A DNA stretch of 64,000 nt from SIG589 sp964566175 (GTDB lineage Bacteria > Bacillota > Clostridia > Oscillospirales > Acutalibacteraceae): NCBI GenBank assembly GCA_964566175.1, contig CAZMHU010000004.1:1-64000 (forward strand). The letters run 5' to 3'. Position 1 is the stretch's first letter; every line of letters begins with the position of its first letter. Shown here piece by piece: positions 44,289-53,039 of this stretch. The notes under the pieces were generated by a model. It was given only the letters and a program-made list of their open reading frames with translations. It searched no databases and was not told where the DNA came from. Position numbers and translations under genes: made by a program.

Positions 44289-44573
44289 ATGGATATTAAA
44301 AAATACGGTTATTCCTTTTTTCAAAACAGGGATTGCGAATATTTTCCCTGTCATATCGCTGCCGACGTTGACAACTTTAACTGTCTGTTTTGTTACTGCC
44401 CGCTGTATACTTTGGGTGACGGTTGCGGCGGAAATTTTAAATTTACCGAAAATGGTATTAAAGATTGCAGTGATTGCCTTGTTTGTCACGCTCCGAATGC
44501 CATGGAATATATTAAAACAAAATTTCCCGAGATAAGCTGTCTTGAAAAATCAAAGCGAAAGGATATAATATAA
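44289..44573 (+). CDS. Cysteine-rich small-domain protein
   Basis: The 94-residue protein contains ten cysteines, arranged as CEYFPC, CLFCYCPLY, GDGCGGNF and CSDCLVC, and begins MDIKKYGYSFFQNRDCEYFPCH. This matches the cysteine-rich small domain (Pfam PF04071), a presumed metal-binding unit that I recall near cobalamin genes in other genomes. It starts two bases after the ECF S gene, so it belongs to the same unit. Its role is unknown; metal or corrinoid handling is a guess. Confidence 0.75.
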   Translation: MDIKKYGYSFFQNRDCEYFPCHIAADVDNFNCLFCYCPLYTLGDGCGGNFKFTENGIKDCSDCLVCHAPNAMEYIKTKFPEISCLEKSKRKDII

Positions 44574-44595
44574 TTCGGAAAGTGAGGAGAGCGTT

Positions 44596-45381
44596 ATGTC
44601 GGATTATTTCAGAGAACTGCGAAATGAAGTTGACGCTTTTATTAAACCGAGTCTTAACTTTTTACCCCACCTTCACGATGTTGTGGAACTTTGCTTTGTT
44701 CTTTCCGGTGAGGGTGTGGCATATTGTGACGGTAAAAAATACAATCTCAAAAAGGGCGATGCTTTTTTTGTTTTTCCAAATCAGGTACACAGTTTTGAAA
44801 ATTTTACCGACGGGAAGTATTATGTTGCCATTATCCCACAGTATGTTTTGACCGATTACGGAAATGTTTTAAAAGAAAAAGTTCCCGGTTGTTCGTGTAT
44901 ATCACTCTTAAACCCTTTCAGTGTTTCGGTTCTCTTAAAAGTTATGTGTGAAGAAGTGGCGAAAGAACACGACAGGGGCGTTTTAAAGGGACTTGCATCG
45001 GCGCTTTTCGGTGCTGTCGTCAGAGAGTGTTCGCTTGTCGAAAGCACGCCGTCAAATACGGTTTCGGCGGTGTTGGAATACTGTCACACACACTACAAGG
45101 ACGAAATTTCGATTTCCGATATAGCGGAACACATATATGTCAGTGAGGGCACGGTTTCTCGGGTGTTTTCGAAAAAGTTGAATTTGAGTTTCAACAATTA
45201 TATAAATTCTCTGCGAATATCGGAGTTTTTAAGACTTGTAAAAAACGAAGTTTTTTCAGTGACAAGTGCTGCGTATGCAGCCGGGTTTACAAATCTTCGC
45301 ACATTCAACAGAGCGTTTAAAAAGATATATAAAATACCACCTACGGAGTATATAGGAAAAAATCCGCCGAACGGAAAATAG
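44596..45381 (+). CDS. AraC-family transcriptional regulator
   Basis: The 261-residue protein has an N-terminal cupin-like sensor (about 20-100: LPHLHDVVELCFVLSGEG, FPNQVHSFENF) and a C-terminal pair of helix-turn-helix motifs (about 160-255: ISDIAEHIYVSEGTVSRVF, then AAYAAGFTNLRTFNRAFKK with PPTEYI). Such proteins usually sense sugars. The convergent GH3 glycosidase is the obvious candidate target. It starts 22 bp after the cysteine-rich gene with GAGGAG. Confidence 0.88.
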   Translation: MSDYFRELRNEVDAFIKPSLNFLPHLHDVVELCFVLSGEGVAYCDGKKYNLKKGDAFFVFPNQVHSFENFTDGKYYVAIIPQYVLTDYGNVLKEKVPGCSCISLLNPFSVSVLLKVMCEEVAKEHDRGVLKGLASALFGAVVRECSLVESTPSNTVSAVLEYCHTHYKDEISISDIAEHIYVSEGTVSRVFSKKLNLSFNNYINSLRISEFLRLVKNEVFSVTSAAYAAGFTNLRTFNRAFKKIYKIPPTEYIGKNPPNGK

Positions 45382-45397
45382 TTCGGCGGATTTTTTT
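45361..45397. terminator. Bidirectional terminator between the AraC gene and the GH3 gene
   Basis: AATCCGCCGAAC (45361-45372) pairs perfectly with GTTCGGCGGATT (45381-45392), followed by T residues. The 5' arm codes for the last residues of the AraC protein, and the GH3 stop lies at its other edge. Confidence 0.9.
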
Positions 45398-47723
45398 AAT
45401 CCAATTTAAGTATCATTTCCAAAATGTTTTTGGTGCAGTATTCAAGGTGACTGCGGTCAATATATCCTTCTTTAAGACCTTCTTTGATGTGGTCGGGGAA
45501 ACCGCTCGGCATATGAACGTCATTTCCGGCTTTGACAAGTTTTTTGTGGTCGCAGGGAACAAACCAGTCGGAAGTTATCATTCCTTTAAAGCCCCATTCG
45601 CCACGCAGTATGCCGTCAAGTTGCTCGCCGCTTTCGCAGCAACGTCTGCCGTTTATGATATTATACGATGTCATAATTGTCCACGGGTCGGATGTTTTAA
45701 CGCATATTTCAAACGGTTTTAAGTATATCTCGCGCAGTGCACGCTCGGAAAGGCGGCTGTCGCTGTAAAAACGGTTGGTTTCCTTGTTGTTACAGGCAAA
45801 ATGTTTAACTGAGCAGGCAATACGCTGACTCTGTATACCCTTTATCTTTGCCGCACCCATAACACCCGCAATCAGCGGGTCTTCGCTGAAATATTCAAAG
45901 TTTCTTCCGCAAAGCGGGTTGCGATGAATGTTAATGGCGGGAGTTAACCACACGGCAAGACCGTTTTCTTTACATTCGATTGCTCCGATTTTTCCCATTT
46001 CGTAAAGAATATCCGGATTCCAGGTGCAGGCAAGCAACGTTGCACAGGGAAGTGCGGTTGTGGGAATTCCCAAATTGGGGTCAAGTCTAACTCCGGCAGG
46101 GCCGTCTACCGTCATAAGTGACGGTATTTGCAAGCGCCAGTTGTCGCCGAAGCCTGCCGTGTTGGCAGTGCCCTTTGAGGGGCAACCGCTCATAAGCCAT
46201 GTGAGTTCGTCGTCGGTGAGTTGTGAAATAAATTCGTCGATAGAAATTTCTCCGCTCGCAACTTTAGCAAAGGGAACGCGTGCGCTGTCGTCGTTTTTCG
46301 GCGAGAAAGGATTTTTCGGACGCTTGATATCACATTCTTCAATCGGGAAACTCGGAAGTTCTTCGTATTCTCCGTTTGAAAGCAGACGCTTTTTAAGCGC
46401 ATTCGGGGCGCATTTTTGAGTCAACTGCTCCGTAATGATAAATTCGCTCTCAACGGTGTATTTGTAATCGGCGGCAGTCAAATTACGGCTACTGTTTCCT
46501 ACAAAGAATGTGTATTCGCCGCCCTCAAGGATATATGCCGACATTTGGCATTTGCCGAGGTCGTCATAACTTGACATATCCGAAATATTAAATTCGAGAA
46601 CGATTTTTTCCTCTTCGGCGGGTGCCAGCAAGCGGGTCTTTTGGAATGCGACAAGTTCAATGCTCGGCTTGCCGAGTTTGCCCTGCGGAGCGGAATAGTA
46701 GCACTGAACAACCTCTTTGCCCGAAAGAGTTCCTGTGTTTTTAACTGTTGTAGTTACAACGATTTTCTCGCCGCGTTTTTCGGCTGTCGGTTTGGAAATA
46801 TCAAACGTCGTGTAGGAAAGTCCGTAACCGAACGGATAAATAACTTTATCTTTTGCTGAGGGAATTGTTTCAAAATAACGGTAGCCGACATAAACATCTT
46901 CAAAATAGTCAACGTAATCGTTGCTCTCGTTAAAGGTATCGGCAGAGGGATAATCGTCAAATGATGCGGCAAAAGTATCGGTGAGTTTGCCGGATGGGTT
47001 AACATCACCGCAAAGAATATCGGCGATAGCCAAACCGCTTTCCTGACCAGCCTGCCAAGCAAGCAGTGCGGCGTCGAGTGAATATTTTTTAATCCAAGAG
47101 GTGTCAACCATTCCGCCTACGTTAAGCACGGCAACAACACGGTTGAAACGCGCGGTAACATCGGCAACGAGTTTTTCTTCCGTGTCGGTGAGCAAAAAAT
47201 CACCCTCGTTCTTGACGCGGTCGTCACCCTCGCAGGAGTAGCGGCTTATTACTATAACAGCCGTATCGGCGTTTTCCGCCGCAGACTCAAGGAGTTCACT
47301 CGGCAACTCTATCTCGGCTGTCGGGCGTTCGTCGTTAAGGTTTCCGTGTTCGCAAACATAGTTGTAATAATATTCCGAAAGAGGACGGTAAATCGCAACC
47401 TTTGGTTCTTTGAGTGCAAAACCCTCGTAGACATTGCGGAAGTATTCGGGGTATACGTGTCCGCTTCCGCCACCGACATATACGTGGTCGATACTTCCGA
47501 CACCGAAGAGCGCAACACGGCTGCCCACTTTCAAGGGAAGAACACCGTTGTTTTCGAGCAATACCATACCTTCACAGGCGGCGTTGCGGGAGAGTTCAAT
47601 ATGTTTTGCCGAGCCCGTAAGACGTTCACCGTTTTCGCCCAGTCCAAAGGTCAGACTGTTGTTGTAGCGCACCCAGCGTCCGCGTTCGGCGGATTCGGAT
47701 TTTTTCAGATGAAGATTATTCAT
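45396..47723 (-). CDS. GH3 beta-glucosidase-like enzyme with permuted domains
   Basis: The 775-residue protein has the GH3 domains in reversed order: the C-type alpha/beta sandwich first (about 45-300), a fibronectin type III-like domain (about 340-425), then the N-type barrel (about 490-775). The likely acid/base Glu165 is in SCEGDDR and the nucleophile Asp719 in MITSDWF. This order is known in some GH3 enzymes of rumen and gut Firmicutes. No signal peptide is seen, so it should act on imported oligosaccharides. Substrate may be beta-glucosides or related sugars. AAGGAT lies upstream of the ATG. Confidence 0.9.
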   Translation of the reverse strand: MNNLHLKKSESAERGRWVRYNNSLTFGLGENGERLTGSAKHIELSRNAACEGMVLLENNGVLPLKVGSRVALFGVGSIDHVYVGGGSGHVYPEYFRNVYEGFALKEPKVAIYRPLSEYYYNYVCEHGNLNDERPTAEIELPSELLESAAENADTAVIVISRYSCEGDDRVKNEGDFLLTDTEEKLVADVTARFNRVVAVLNVGGMVDTSWIKKYSLDAALLAWQAGQESGLAIADILCGDVNPSGKLTDTFAASFDDYPSADTFNESNDYVDYFEDVYVGYRYFETIPSAKDKVIYPFGYGLSYTTFDISKPTAEKRGEKIVVTTTVKNTGTLSGKEVVQCYYSAPQGKLGKPSIELVAFQKTRLLAPAEEEKIVLEFNISDMSSYDDLGKCQMSAYILEGGEYTFFVGNSSRNLTAADYKYTVESEFIITEQLTQKCAPNALKKRLLSNGEYEELPSFPIEECDIKRPKNPFSPKNDDSARVPFAKVASGEISIDEFISQLTDDELTWLMSGCPSKGTANTAGFGDNWRLQIPSLMTVDGPAGVRLDPNLGIPTTALPCATLLACTWNPDILYEMGKIGAIECKENGLAVWLTPAINIHRNPLCGRNFEYFSEDPLIAGVMGAAKIKGIQSQRIACSVKHFACNNKETNRFYSDSRLSERALREIYLKPFEICVKTSDPWTIMTSYNIINGRRCCESGEQLDGILRGEWGFKGMITSDWFVPCDHKKLVKAGNDVHMPSGFPDHIKEGLKEGYIDRSHLEYCTKNILEMILKLD

Positions 47724-47759
47724 AGCAACACATCCTTAAATATTTTTGATTTCAAGACA

Positions 47760-47788
47760 ATGATAGGTAAAAAAACGGCGTATTACAA
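47760..47788 (-). promoter_or_regulatory. Possible promoter of the GH3 gene
   Basis: On the reverse strand TTGTAA and TATCAT are separated by 17 bases, ending 37 bp upstream of the start codon. The rest of the 309-bp intergenic region (47724-48032) shows nothing else clear besides the + strand promoter. Confidence 0.45.
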
Positions 47789-47922
47789 GTAAAATAATGC
47801 GGGTTATTAGACAAAAAACAGCATTATTTATTAAACGTTCGGTTTGTATAACGTATTACAACGCCTGAAAAACAGTCTTTTTCGGGAAAGGTTGCATCTT
47901 TGAATATGAATTTCATTAGTTG

Positions 47923-47951
47923 TTGCAAAAATTTGTATTATGTATTATAAT
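47923..47951 (+). promoter_or_regulatory. Promoter of the polysaccharide locus
   Basis: TTGCAA (47923-47928) and a perfect TATAAT (47946-47951) are separated by 17 bases, 81 bp before the first gene. No other strong promoter was seen within the following 16 kb, so the locus may be one long transcript. Confidence 0.75.
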
Positions 47952-48032
47952 AATTAGAAAATGCGGGATTGTGGTTTTTTATTTATGCAACCCTATAAAT
48001 AAATTTTACTTGGCAGAGGGGAAGTAATTACT

Positions 48033-49250
48033 ATGTCGGAAAATAAAATGTCTGTACCGTTTAGTCCGCCTGACATAACCGAAGCGGAAATAGGGGAAGT
48101 AGCCGAGGCATTGCGTTCCGGTTGGATAACGACCGGCCCGAGAACAAAGCAACTCGAAAAACGGATTGCCGAATGGATAGGTACAGAACGCTGTGTTTGC
48201 CTCAACTCTCAAACCGCCTGTGCCGAAATGGCGCTACGCTTGCTCGAAATAGGCGAGGGGGACGAGGTTTGCGTTCCGGCATATACTTATACCGCAACTG
48301 CGTCGGTCGTTGACCACGTTGGCGCACGTATTGTGATGATTGACTGCCAAAAAGACAGTTTTGAAATGGACTACGATGCCCTTGAAGCCGCAATAACCGA
48401 GCGTACAAAGGTGATAATTCCCGTTGACCTCGGCGGTGTTCCGTGTAATTACAGCCGAATTTTCGAAATAGTCAATAAAAAGAAAAACCTGTTTAAGCCC
48501 TGTGGGGAAATTCAACAAGCGCTTGGTAGAATTGCGGTTTGTGCCGATACGGCACACGCGTTCGGTGCGAAACTCGATGATAGTATGATAGGCTCGGTTG
48601 CCGATTTTTCGAGTTTCAGTTTTCACGCCGTTAAAAACTTCACAACGGCAGAGGGCGGTGCTTTGACCTGGAAAACCATTGACGGCGTGGATAATGATGA
48701 GATATATCGCAGACTTCAACTTTTCTCGCTTCACGGTCAGTCAAAGGATGCTCTTGCAAAAACCAAACTCGGTGCTTGGGAATACGATATTGTCGGTACG
48801 TGGTATAAATGTAATATGACTGATGTTGCGGCTGCAATAGGTCTTAAACAGTTTGAGCGGTATCCTGCAATGCTCGCTCGCAGAAAAGAAATTATCGAAA
48901 AGTACGACGCGGCACTTCACCCGCTTTCGGTTGAGACACTTGAACACTATAATTCCAAACACACTTCTTCGGGTCACCTTTATATCACCCGCGTGCCGAA
49001 TATCACCGCCGAACAGCGCAGTGATATCATAATCAAAATGGCACAGCGAGGCATCGCCTGCAATGTTCATTATAAACCGTTGCCTATGCACACGGCTTAT
49101 AAAAAACTCGGTTTTGACATTGCCGATTACCCGAACGCATATGCGCATTTCGCAAATGAGATTACTCTCCCGCTTCACACCTGTTTAAAGGATGAAGAGG
49201 TTGAGTATGTTATTGAAAATTATATCGATATCTTGAAAGAGTATATATAG
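48033..49250 (+). CDS. DegT/DnrJ/EryC1/StrS-family sugar aminotransferase
   Basis: The 405-residue PLP enzyme installs an amino group on a nucleotide-linked keto-sugar. It begins MSVPFSPPDITEAEIGEVAEAL with WITTGP near residue 30. PLP is bound by Lys201 in FHAVKNFTTAEGGA, and the acidic cofactor contact is in CADTAHAFGA. It has GAGGGGAAG upstream and is the first gene of the locus. The amino-sugar made here may be the acceptor for the acetyltransferase and ATP-grasp ligases that follow. The exact sugar is unknown. Confidence 0.9.
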   Translation: MSENKMSVPFSPPDITEAEIGEVAEALRSGWITTGPRTKQLEKRIAEWIGTERCVCLNSQTACAEMALRLLEIGEGDEVCVPAYTYTATASVVDHVGARIVMIDCQKDSFEMDYDALEAAITERTKVIIPVDLGGVPCNYSRIFEIVNKKKNLFKPCGEIQQALGRIAVCADTAHAFGAKLDDSMIGSVADFSSFSFHAVKNFTTAEGGALTWKTIDGVDNDEIYRRLQLFSLHGQSKDALAKTKLGAWEYDIVGTWYKCNMTDVAAAIGLKQFERYPAMLARRKEIIEKYDAALHPLSVETLEHYNSKHTSSGHLYITRVPNITAEQRSDIIIKMAQRGIACNVHYKPLPMHTAYKKLGFDIADYPNAYAHFANEITLPLHTCLKDEEVEYVIENYIDILKEYI

Positions 49251-49269
49251 AAAGAGATACGAGGATAGT

Positions 49270-50472
49270 ATGAAAAAGGTACTAATCATCGGGGCGGGCT
49301 TTTTACAGGATTTTGTAATACGCAAAGCCAAAAGTATGGGTTATGAAACATATGCGGTCGATGCCGATGAAAATGCTGTCGGCTTTCGCAGTGCGGATAA
49401 GCACGCGGTTATAAATATTGTCGACGAAAAGGCTTGCCTTGATTATGCGAGAAAAGAGAATATCGACGGCGTTTTGACCGCCGCAACCGATTACGGTGTT
49501 TTGACCGCCGCCTATATAGCGCGCGAGTTGAACTTATCGGGACTTGATTATGAAGTTGCCAAACTCATAAAAAACAAATACCGCGTTCGCAAACGTCTGT
49601 TTGAGGCGCAGGTTGACGATACCGAGCAGGCGTATGAGGTTGACGTAACGACCGATATTTCCACTCTGCGTGAAAGTCTGGCGTTCCCCGTTATGGTAAA
49701 ACCGTGTGACGGTTCGGGCAGTAGGGGTGCCGCGAGGGTTGATTGTTTTGAACAACTCGCTTTTGCCTGTGAGAGCGCAATGTCCACATCTATAACCCAC
49801 CGTGCCGAGATTGAAACTTTTATCGTCGGCAAGGAATACGGTGCGGAAAGTCTTGTGATAAACGGCGAAGTTCACGTTCTTTCAATTATGCGAAAGTGGA
49901 TGACCAAGCCGCCCTATTACGCCGAACTCGGTCACGCAATACCAACCGACCTGCCTCCGGATGTCGAAGAAAAGGCAAGGCGCTGTGTTGAAAATGCAAT
50001 AAAGGCGCTGGGGGTGAATTTCGGTTCGGTTAATATGGATATGCTCATAACCGCCGATGGCAAGGTTCATATTGTTGATGTCGGCGCTCGAATGGGCGGA
50101 AATATGATAGGTCCGTGTGTTATACCCTACGGCACGGGAATAGATTATATCGCAAATATGATAAAAGCCGCTGTCGGTGACGATGTCGATTTCACACCGG
50201 CTACCCACACTGCGGTTGCAACAAGGCTTTTGGCTTTTGGAGAGAACCAAACGGTTGAAACACTTCCCGATTTTGAGAAAATCGAAAGGGAATACGGTGT
50301 TGAAATATATCATCATATGAGTGTTGGAGACGAGATACACAAATATCGCACCAACCTCGACGGAATGGGATATGTCATAGCACGTGATGACGATGTTACA
50401 AAGGCAACTGCGAAAGCCGAGTGCGCACTGAGGGCAGTGTATGATTTTTTAAGAGGGGAATTAAGTCTGTGA
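49270..50472 (+). CDS. ATP-grasp ligase (first of two)
   Basis: The 400-residue protein has a PurK/CarB-like layout: an N-terminal Rossmann-type domain (KKVLIIGAGFLQDFVI), a linker and an ATP-grasp domain (about 110-300) with PVMVKPCDGSGSRGA, GKEYGAESLV, NMDMLITADGKVHIVDVGARMGG as nucleotide and metal sites. Such enzymes join a carboxylate to an amine through an acyl phosphate. In a polysaccharide locus an amino-acid decoration of an amino-sugar is a reasonable inference. It overlaps the GNAT gene by four bases and is similar in layout to the second ligase at 51015. Confidence 0.8.
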   Translation: MKKVLIIGAGFLQDFVIRKAKSMGYETYAVDADENAVGFRSADKHAVINIVDEKACLDYARKENIDGVLTAATDYGVLTAAYIARELNLSGLDYEVAKLIKNKYRVRKRLFEAQVDDTEQAYEVDVTTDISTLRESLAFPVMVKPCDGSGSRGAARVDCFEQLAFACESAMSTSITHRAEIETFIVGKEYGAESLVINGEVHVLSIMRKWMTKPPYYAELGHAIPTDLPPDVEEKARRCVENAIKALGVNFGSVNMDMLITADGKVHIVDVGARMGGNMIGPCVIPYGTGIDYIANMIKAAVGDDVDFTPATHTAVATRLLAFGENQTVETLPDFEKIEREYGVEIYHHMSVGDEIHKYRTNLDGMGYVIARDDDVTKATAKAECALRAVYDFLRGELSL

Positions 50473-51008
50473 AACCGTTATTTAAAAAGTATGATATGAA
50501 CCTGTATGTTTTGAAAAGAGACAGGTTTTTGTCATACACGGATTGCGCTGCTTTACCAAAAGGTATTGAGTTTGTAATGCTGAATTATGAACTCTTGGAA
50601 AAGTTTAAAGATAGTTGTTTCGAAAATTACAAATTATGGCAAAACACCCTGAAATTCGGGGGGGGGGTCGTGCTAGCACTTATTGAGGGGAATATTGTCG
50701 GATACGGCCAGATTAAAACAAAAAACTGTCGGGACACCTTTTATAAAATCGGCGATCACACGGCGTATTTGAGTGCTTTTTATACAAGCACCGATTACCG
50801 CGGTCGCGGAATTTATCCTGCTGTTATAAGTCATTTGATTGAAGCCAATTCGCAATATGATGAATTTTTCATTTCTGCGTACACGACAAACAAATCATCT
50901 ATAAACGGACTTACAAAGGTTGGTTTTGTTTATAAAAAAACATTAAGTTTTTTGCGGTTTGCAAAAATCACACTTAATAAATACCGTTTGTTTTCAGAAA
51001 GGAATTAG
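50469..51008 (+). CDS. GNAT-type acetyltransferase containing a G10 tract
   Basis: The 179-residue protein resembles GNAT N-acetyltransferases: VVLALIEGNIVGYGQIK forms the central strands and TDYRGRGIYPAVISHLIEAN the acetyl-CoA loop (R/Q-x-x-G-x-G/A). It probably acetylates an amino-sugar. It starts at GTG 50469, overlapping the previous stop (GTGA). Codons for Gly-Gly-Gly (residues 64-66) are a run of ten G; in this assembly the frame is intact (on). Gain or loss of one G would truncate it. Confidence 0.72.
   Translation: MKPLFKKYDMNLYVLKRDRFLSYTDCAALPKGIEFVMLNYELLEKFKDSCFENYKLWQNTLKFGGGVVLALIEGNIVGYGQIKTKNCRDTFYKIGDHTAYLSAFYTSTDYRGRGIYPAVISHLIEANSQYDEFFISAYTTNKSSINGLTKVGFVYKKTLSFLRFAKITLNKYRLFSERN
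50658..50667 (+). repeat. Homopolymeric G10 tract inside the GNAT gene
   Basis: Ten consecutive G bases within coding sequence. Runs of this length are prone to slipped-strand changes and would switch the frame. Confidence 0.85.
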
Positions 51009-51014
51009 CGTAAA

Positions 51015-52208
51015 ATGCGGAAAGTTTTGGTTGTCGGCGGCGGTGTATATCAAGTGCCGCTGATAAAGAAAATTGTTGAACTCGGATATGAGGCGCTGTG
51101 TGTTGACTACAATAAAAATGCCCCCGGTTTTTCGGTTGCGACAGATTATAAGCAAATTGACGTTTTGGATAAAGACGCTTGTTTACAGTATGCAAGGGAT
51201 AACGCCGTTGATGCCGTTATGACATACGGCGCTACATTGCCGTTGCCCACCGTGTCATACATAGCCGAAAAATTAAATCTGCCTGCGTTACCTGCCGAAA
51301 CGGCGGAACTTTCGAAGAGTAAATTTGCAATAAAGCAAAGGCTTTCGGAATACGGCTGTAATATTTTCGGTGACTTTTTTGAAGTTACCTCTATGGACGA
51401 GGCAAAACAGCATAAATACAATTTTCCTTGCGTTATAAAACCGAGTGACGGTTCTGGAAGTAAAGGTGTTTCCCTAGTTCATAACGTTTCTGAATTGGAA
51501 GACGCGCTGAAAAACGCCTTTTCCGTCGCAAGGTTCGGAAGTGTTTATAAAGAGGATTTCATAGCGGGCGAAGAATATACCGTCGAGGCTTTTGTATACC
51601 GTGGAAAGCCGTATGTTTATTCAGTCATTAAAACGACATTTAACAGAACGGCGAACAATGAAATACAATACGGTCACAGAACCCCCTCGGGGCTTTCTGT
51701 CGATGACGAAACCAAAATAAAAGCGGAGGTTTGCAAAGCAATTTCCGCTCTGAATATTACTATGTCGAGCGTAAACTTTGATGTCATTTTGTCAAGTGAT
51801 GACGGCAAACCGTATATAATCGATTGCGGAATAAGAATAGGACAGAATTTAATCGCATCACATATTATTCCGTATTCGAGGGGTGTCAGCATAATCGTTA
51901 ACACCGTAAAACTCGCTCTCGGCGAAGAAATCTACCCCGAACCCAAGTTCGAAAAGTGTATTGCCACACGGCTTTTGATATATGGCTCGGGTATGATTAC
52001 GGAGATAAAGGATATGTCGGATTTGATAGGGACGAACGGCATTCTTGATATCGTTATGAGAAAAAAGGTCGGCGATTTCCAAAACGAATACAGGGAAAAA
52101 TCCGATACCTGCGGTTGGGTAATAACCGAGGGAAAGACTCCTGATGAAGCGGAAAGTCTTGCTGAAAATGCGAGAGAATTGCTTAAAAAATATATTATAA
52201 TTTCCTAA
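51015..52208 (+). CDS. ATP-grasp ligase (second of two)
   Basis: The 397-residue protein has the same layout as the ligase at 49270: RKVLVVGGGVYQVPLIKK at the start, FPCVIKPSDGSGSKGVSLV in the ATP-grasp N-lobe, GEEYTVEAFVYRG, and SVNFDVILSSDDGKPYIIDCGIRIG for metal binding. It starts 6 bp after the GNAT gene with GAAAGGAA. Two related ligases around an acetyltransferase suggest two successive amide-forming or dipeptide-forming steps on the glycan; substrates cannot be read from the sequence. Confidence 0.8.
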   Translation: MRKVLVVGGGVYQVPLIKKIVELGYEALCVDYNKNAPGFSVATDYKQIDVLDKDACLQYARDNAVDAVMTYGATLPLPTVSYIAEKLNLPALPAETAELSKSKFAIKQRLSEYGCNIFGDFFEVTSMDEAKQHKYNFPCVIKPSDGSGSKGVSLVHNVSELEDALKNAFSVARFGSVYKEDFIAGEEYTVEAFVYRGKPYVYSVIKTTFNRTANNEIQYGHRTPSGLSVDDETKIKAEVCKAISALNITMSSVNFDVILSSDDGKPYIIDCGIRIGQNLIASHIIPYSRGVSIIVNTVKLALGEEIYPEPKFEKCIATRLLIYGSGMITEIKDMSDLIGTNGILDIVMRKKVGDFQNEYREKSDTCGWVITEGKTPDEAESLAENARELLKKYIIIS

Positions 52209-52227
52209 AACTTAGTGGGGTGTAATT

Positions 52228-52896
52228 TTGGGTATGAATTACAAAAGTTTTTATGTCAAAGCGGTAAAAAGATTTTTTGATATCATAATCGGTCTTTGTG
52301 CACTGCCTTTTTTGATAATAATCACCCTGTTTGTCGGAGTGGCGATAAAACTTGACGACGGCGGGCCTGTGTTTTATAAAGCCCAAAGAATCGGAAAAGA
52401 CAGCAAAATATTCAGTATGTATAAGTTTCGTTCTATGATTGTAAATGCGCCGAACTGGACAAATTCCGACGGCAGTACATACAATTCCGCTTCCGATTCG
52501 AGAGTGACGAAGGTCGGAAAATTTATCAGAAAATCAAGCATTGACGAACTTCCGCAATTTTTCAATGTTTTAATCGGAAATATGGCGTTTATCGGCCCGC
52601 GTGCGAGCGGTGCGGGCGCACTTGATACATATTTGCCGGACGAAGTTGACAAAATGAAGGTCAAACCCGGAATTACCGGCTATACTCAGGCATACTATCG
52701 TAACAATCTCGGTGTTAGGGACAAAAGGCTTTATGATGCTTGGTATGCCAATAATGTTTCGTTCCGGCTTGACGTAAAAATCTTTTTCAAGACTATTGGA
52801 ACCGTTTTAAAACGTGAAAATGTTTATACAAACGTGGCGGAAGTAACGGCAGAGAGCGCAAAGGAAACCGTTTCCGTCGGTGCGGGCGAGGAGTAA
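52228..52896 (+). CDS. Undecaprenyl-phosphate sugar-1-phosphate transferase
   Basis: The 222-residue protein is a bacterial sugar transferase (PF02397) that starts repeat-unit synthesis by moving a sugar phosphate onto undecaprenyl phosphate. One N-terminal membrane segment (about 15-40) is followed by YKFRSMIVNAP, SSIDELPQFFNVLIGNMAFIGPR and KPGITGYTQ. It is the short, single-helix form. The start is TTG 52228 (GTGGGGTG, 7 bp) or ATG 52234. The last 20 residues are an unusual Ala/Glu/Val tail. Confidence 0.9.
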   Translation: MGMNYKSFYVKAVKRFFDIIIGLCALPFLIIITLFVGVAIKLDDGGPVFYKAQRIGKDSKIFSMYKFRSMIVNAPNWTNSDGSTYNSASDSRVTKVGKFIRKSSIDELPQFFNVLIGNMAFIGPRASGAGALDTYLPDEVDKMKVKPGITGYTQAYYRNNLGVRDKRLYDAWYANNVSFRLDVKIFFKTIGTVLKRENVYTNVAEVTAESAKETVSVGAGEE

Positions 52897-52899
52897 AAA

Positions 52900-53039
52900 A
52901 TGGCTGTCAGTAAAAAACTCAAAAAAATATATTTCGGCTTTTTCGAAAAACCGGCATATATTTTCACCAGTTTAACAACGATCCGCTGTTTGTAGATTTA
53001 ATCGAAGCGGTTTTAAAAGAAGTTTTTAAAAAGCGGTGA
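52900..53039 (+). pseudogene. Small frameshifted gene remnant between sugar transferase and glycosyltransferase
   Basis: An ATG at 52900 opens a frame reading MAVSKKLKKIYFGFFEKPAYIF. It is lost at a T4 run (52961-52964) and stops at 52993. One extra base there would continue it as HQFNNDPLFVDLIEAVLKEV to a TGA at 53037, which overlaps the GTG of the next gene. The parts read like one short protein of about 46 residues or the ends of a deleted gene. No family is recognised. Confidence 0.4.

Noticed and set aside
45396..48032. Mobile element or island boundary before the polysaccharide locus
   Set aside because: No tRNA, direct repeat, integrase or transposase was found; the gap holds only two divergent promoters.
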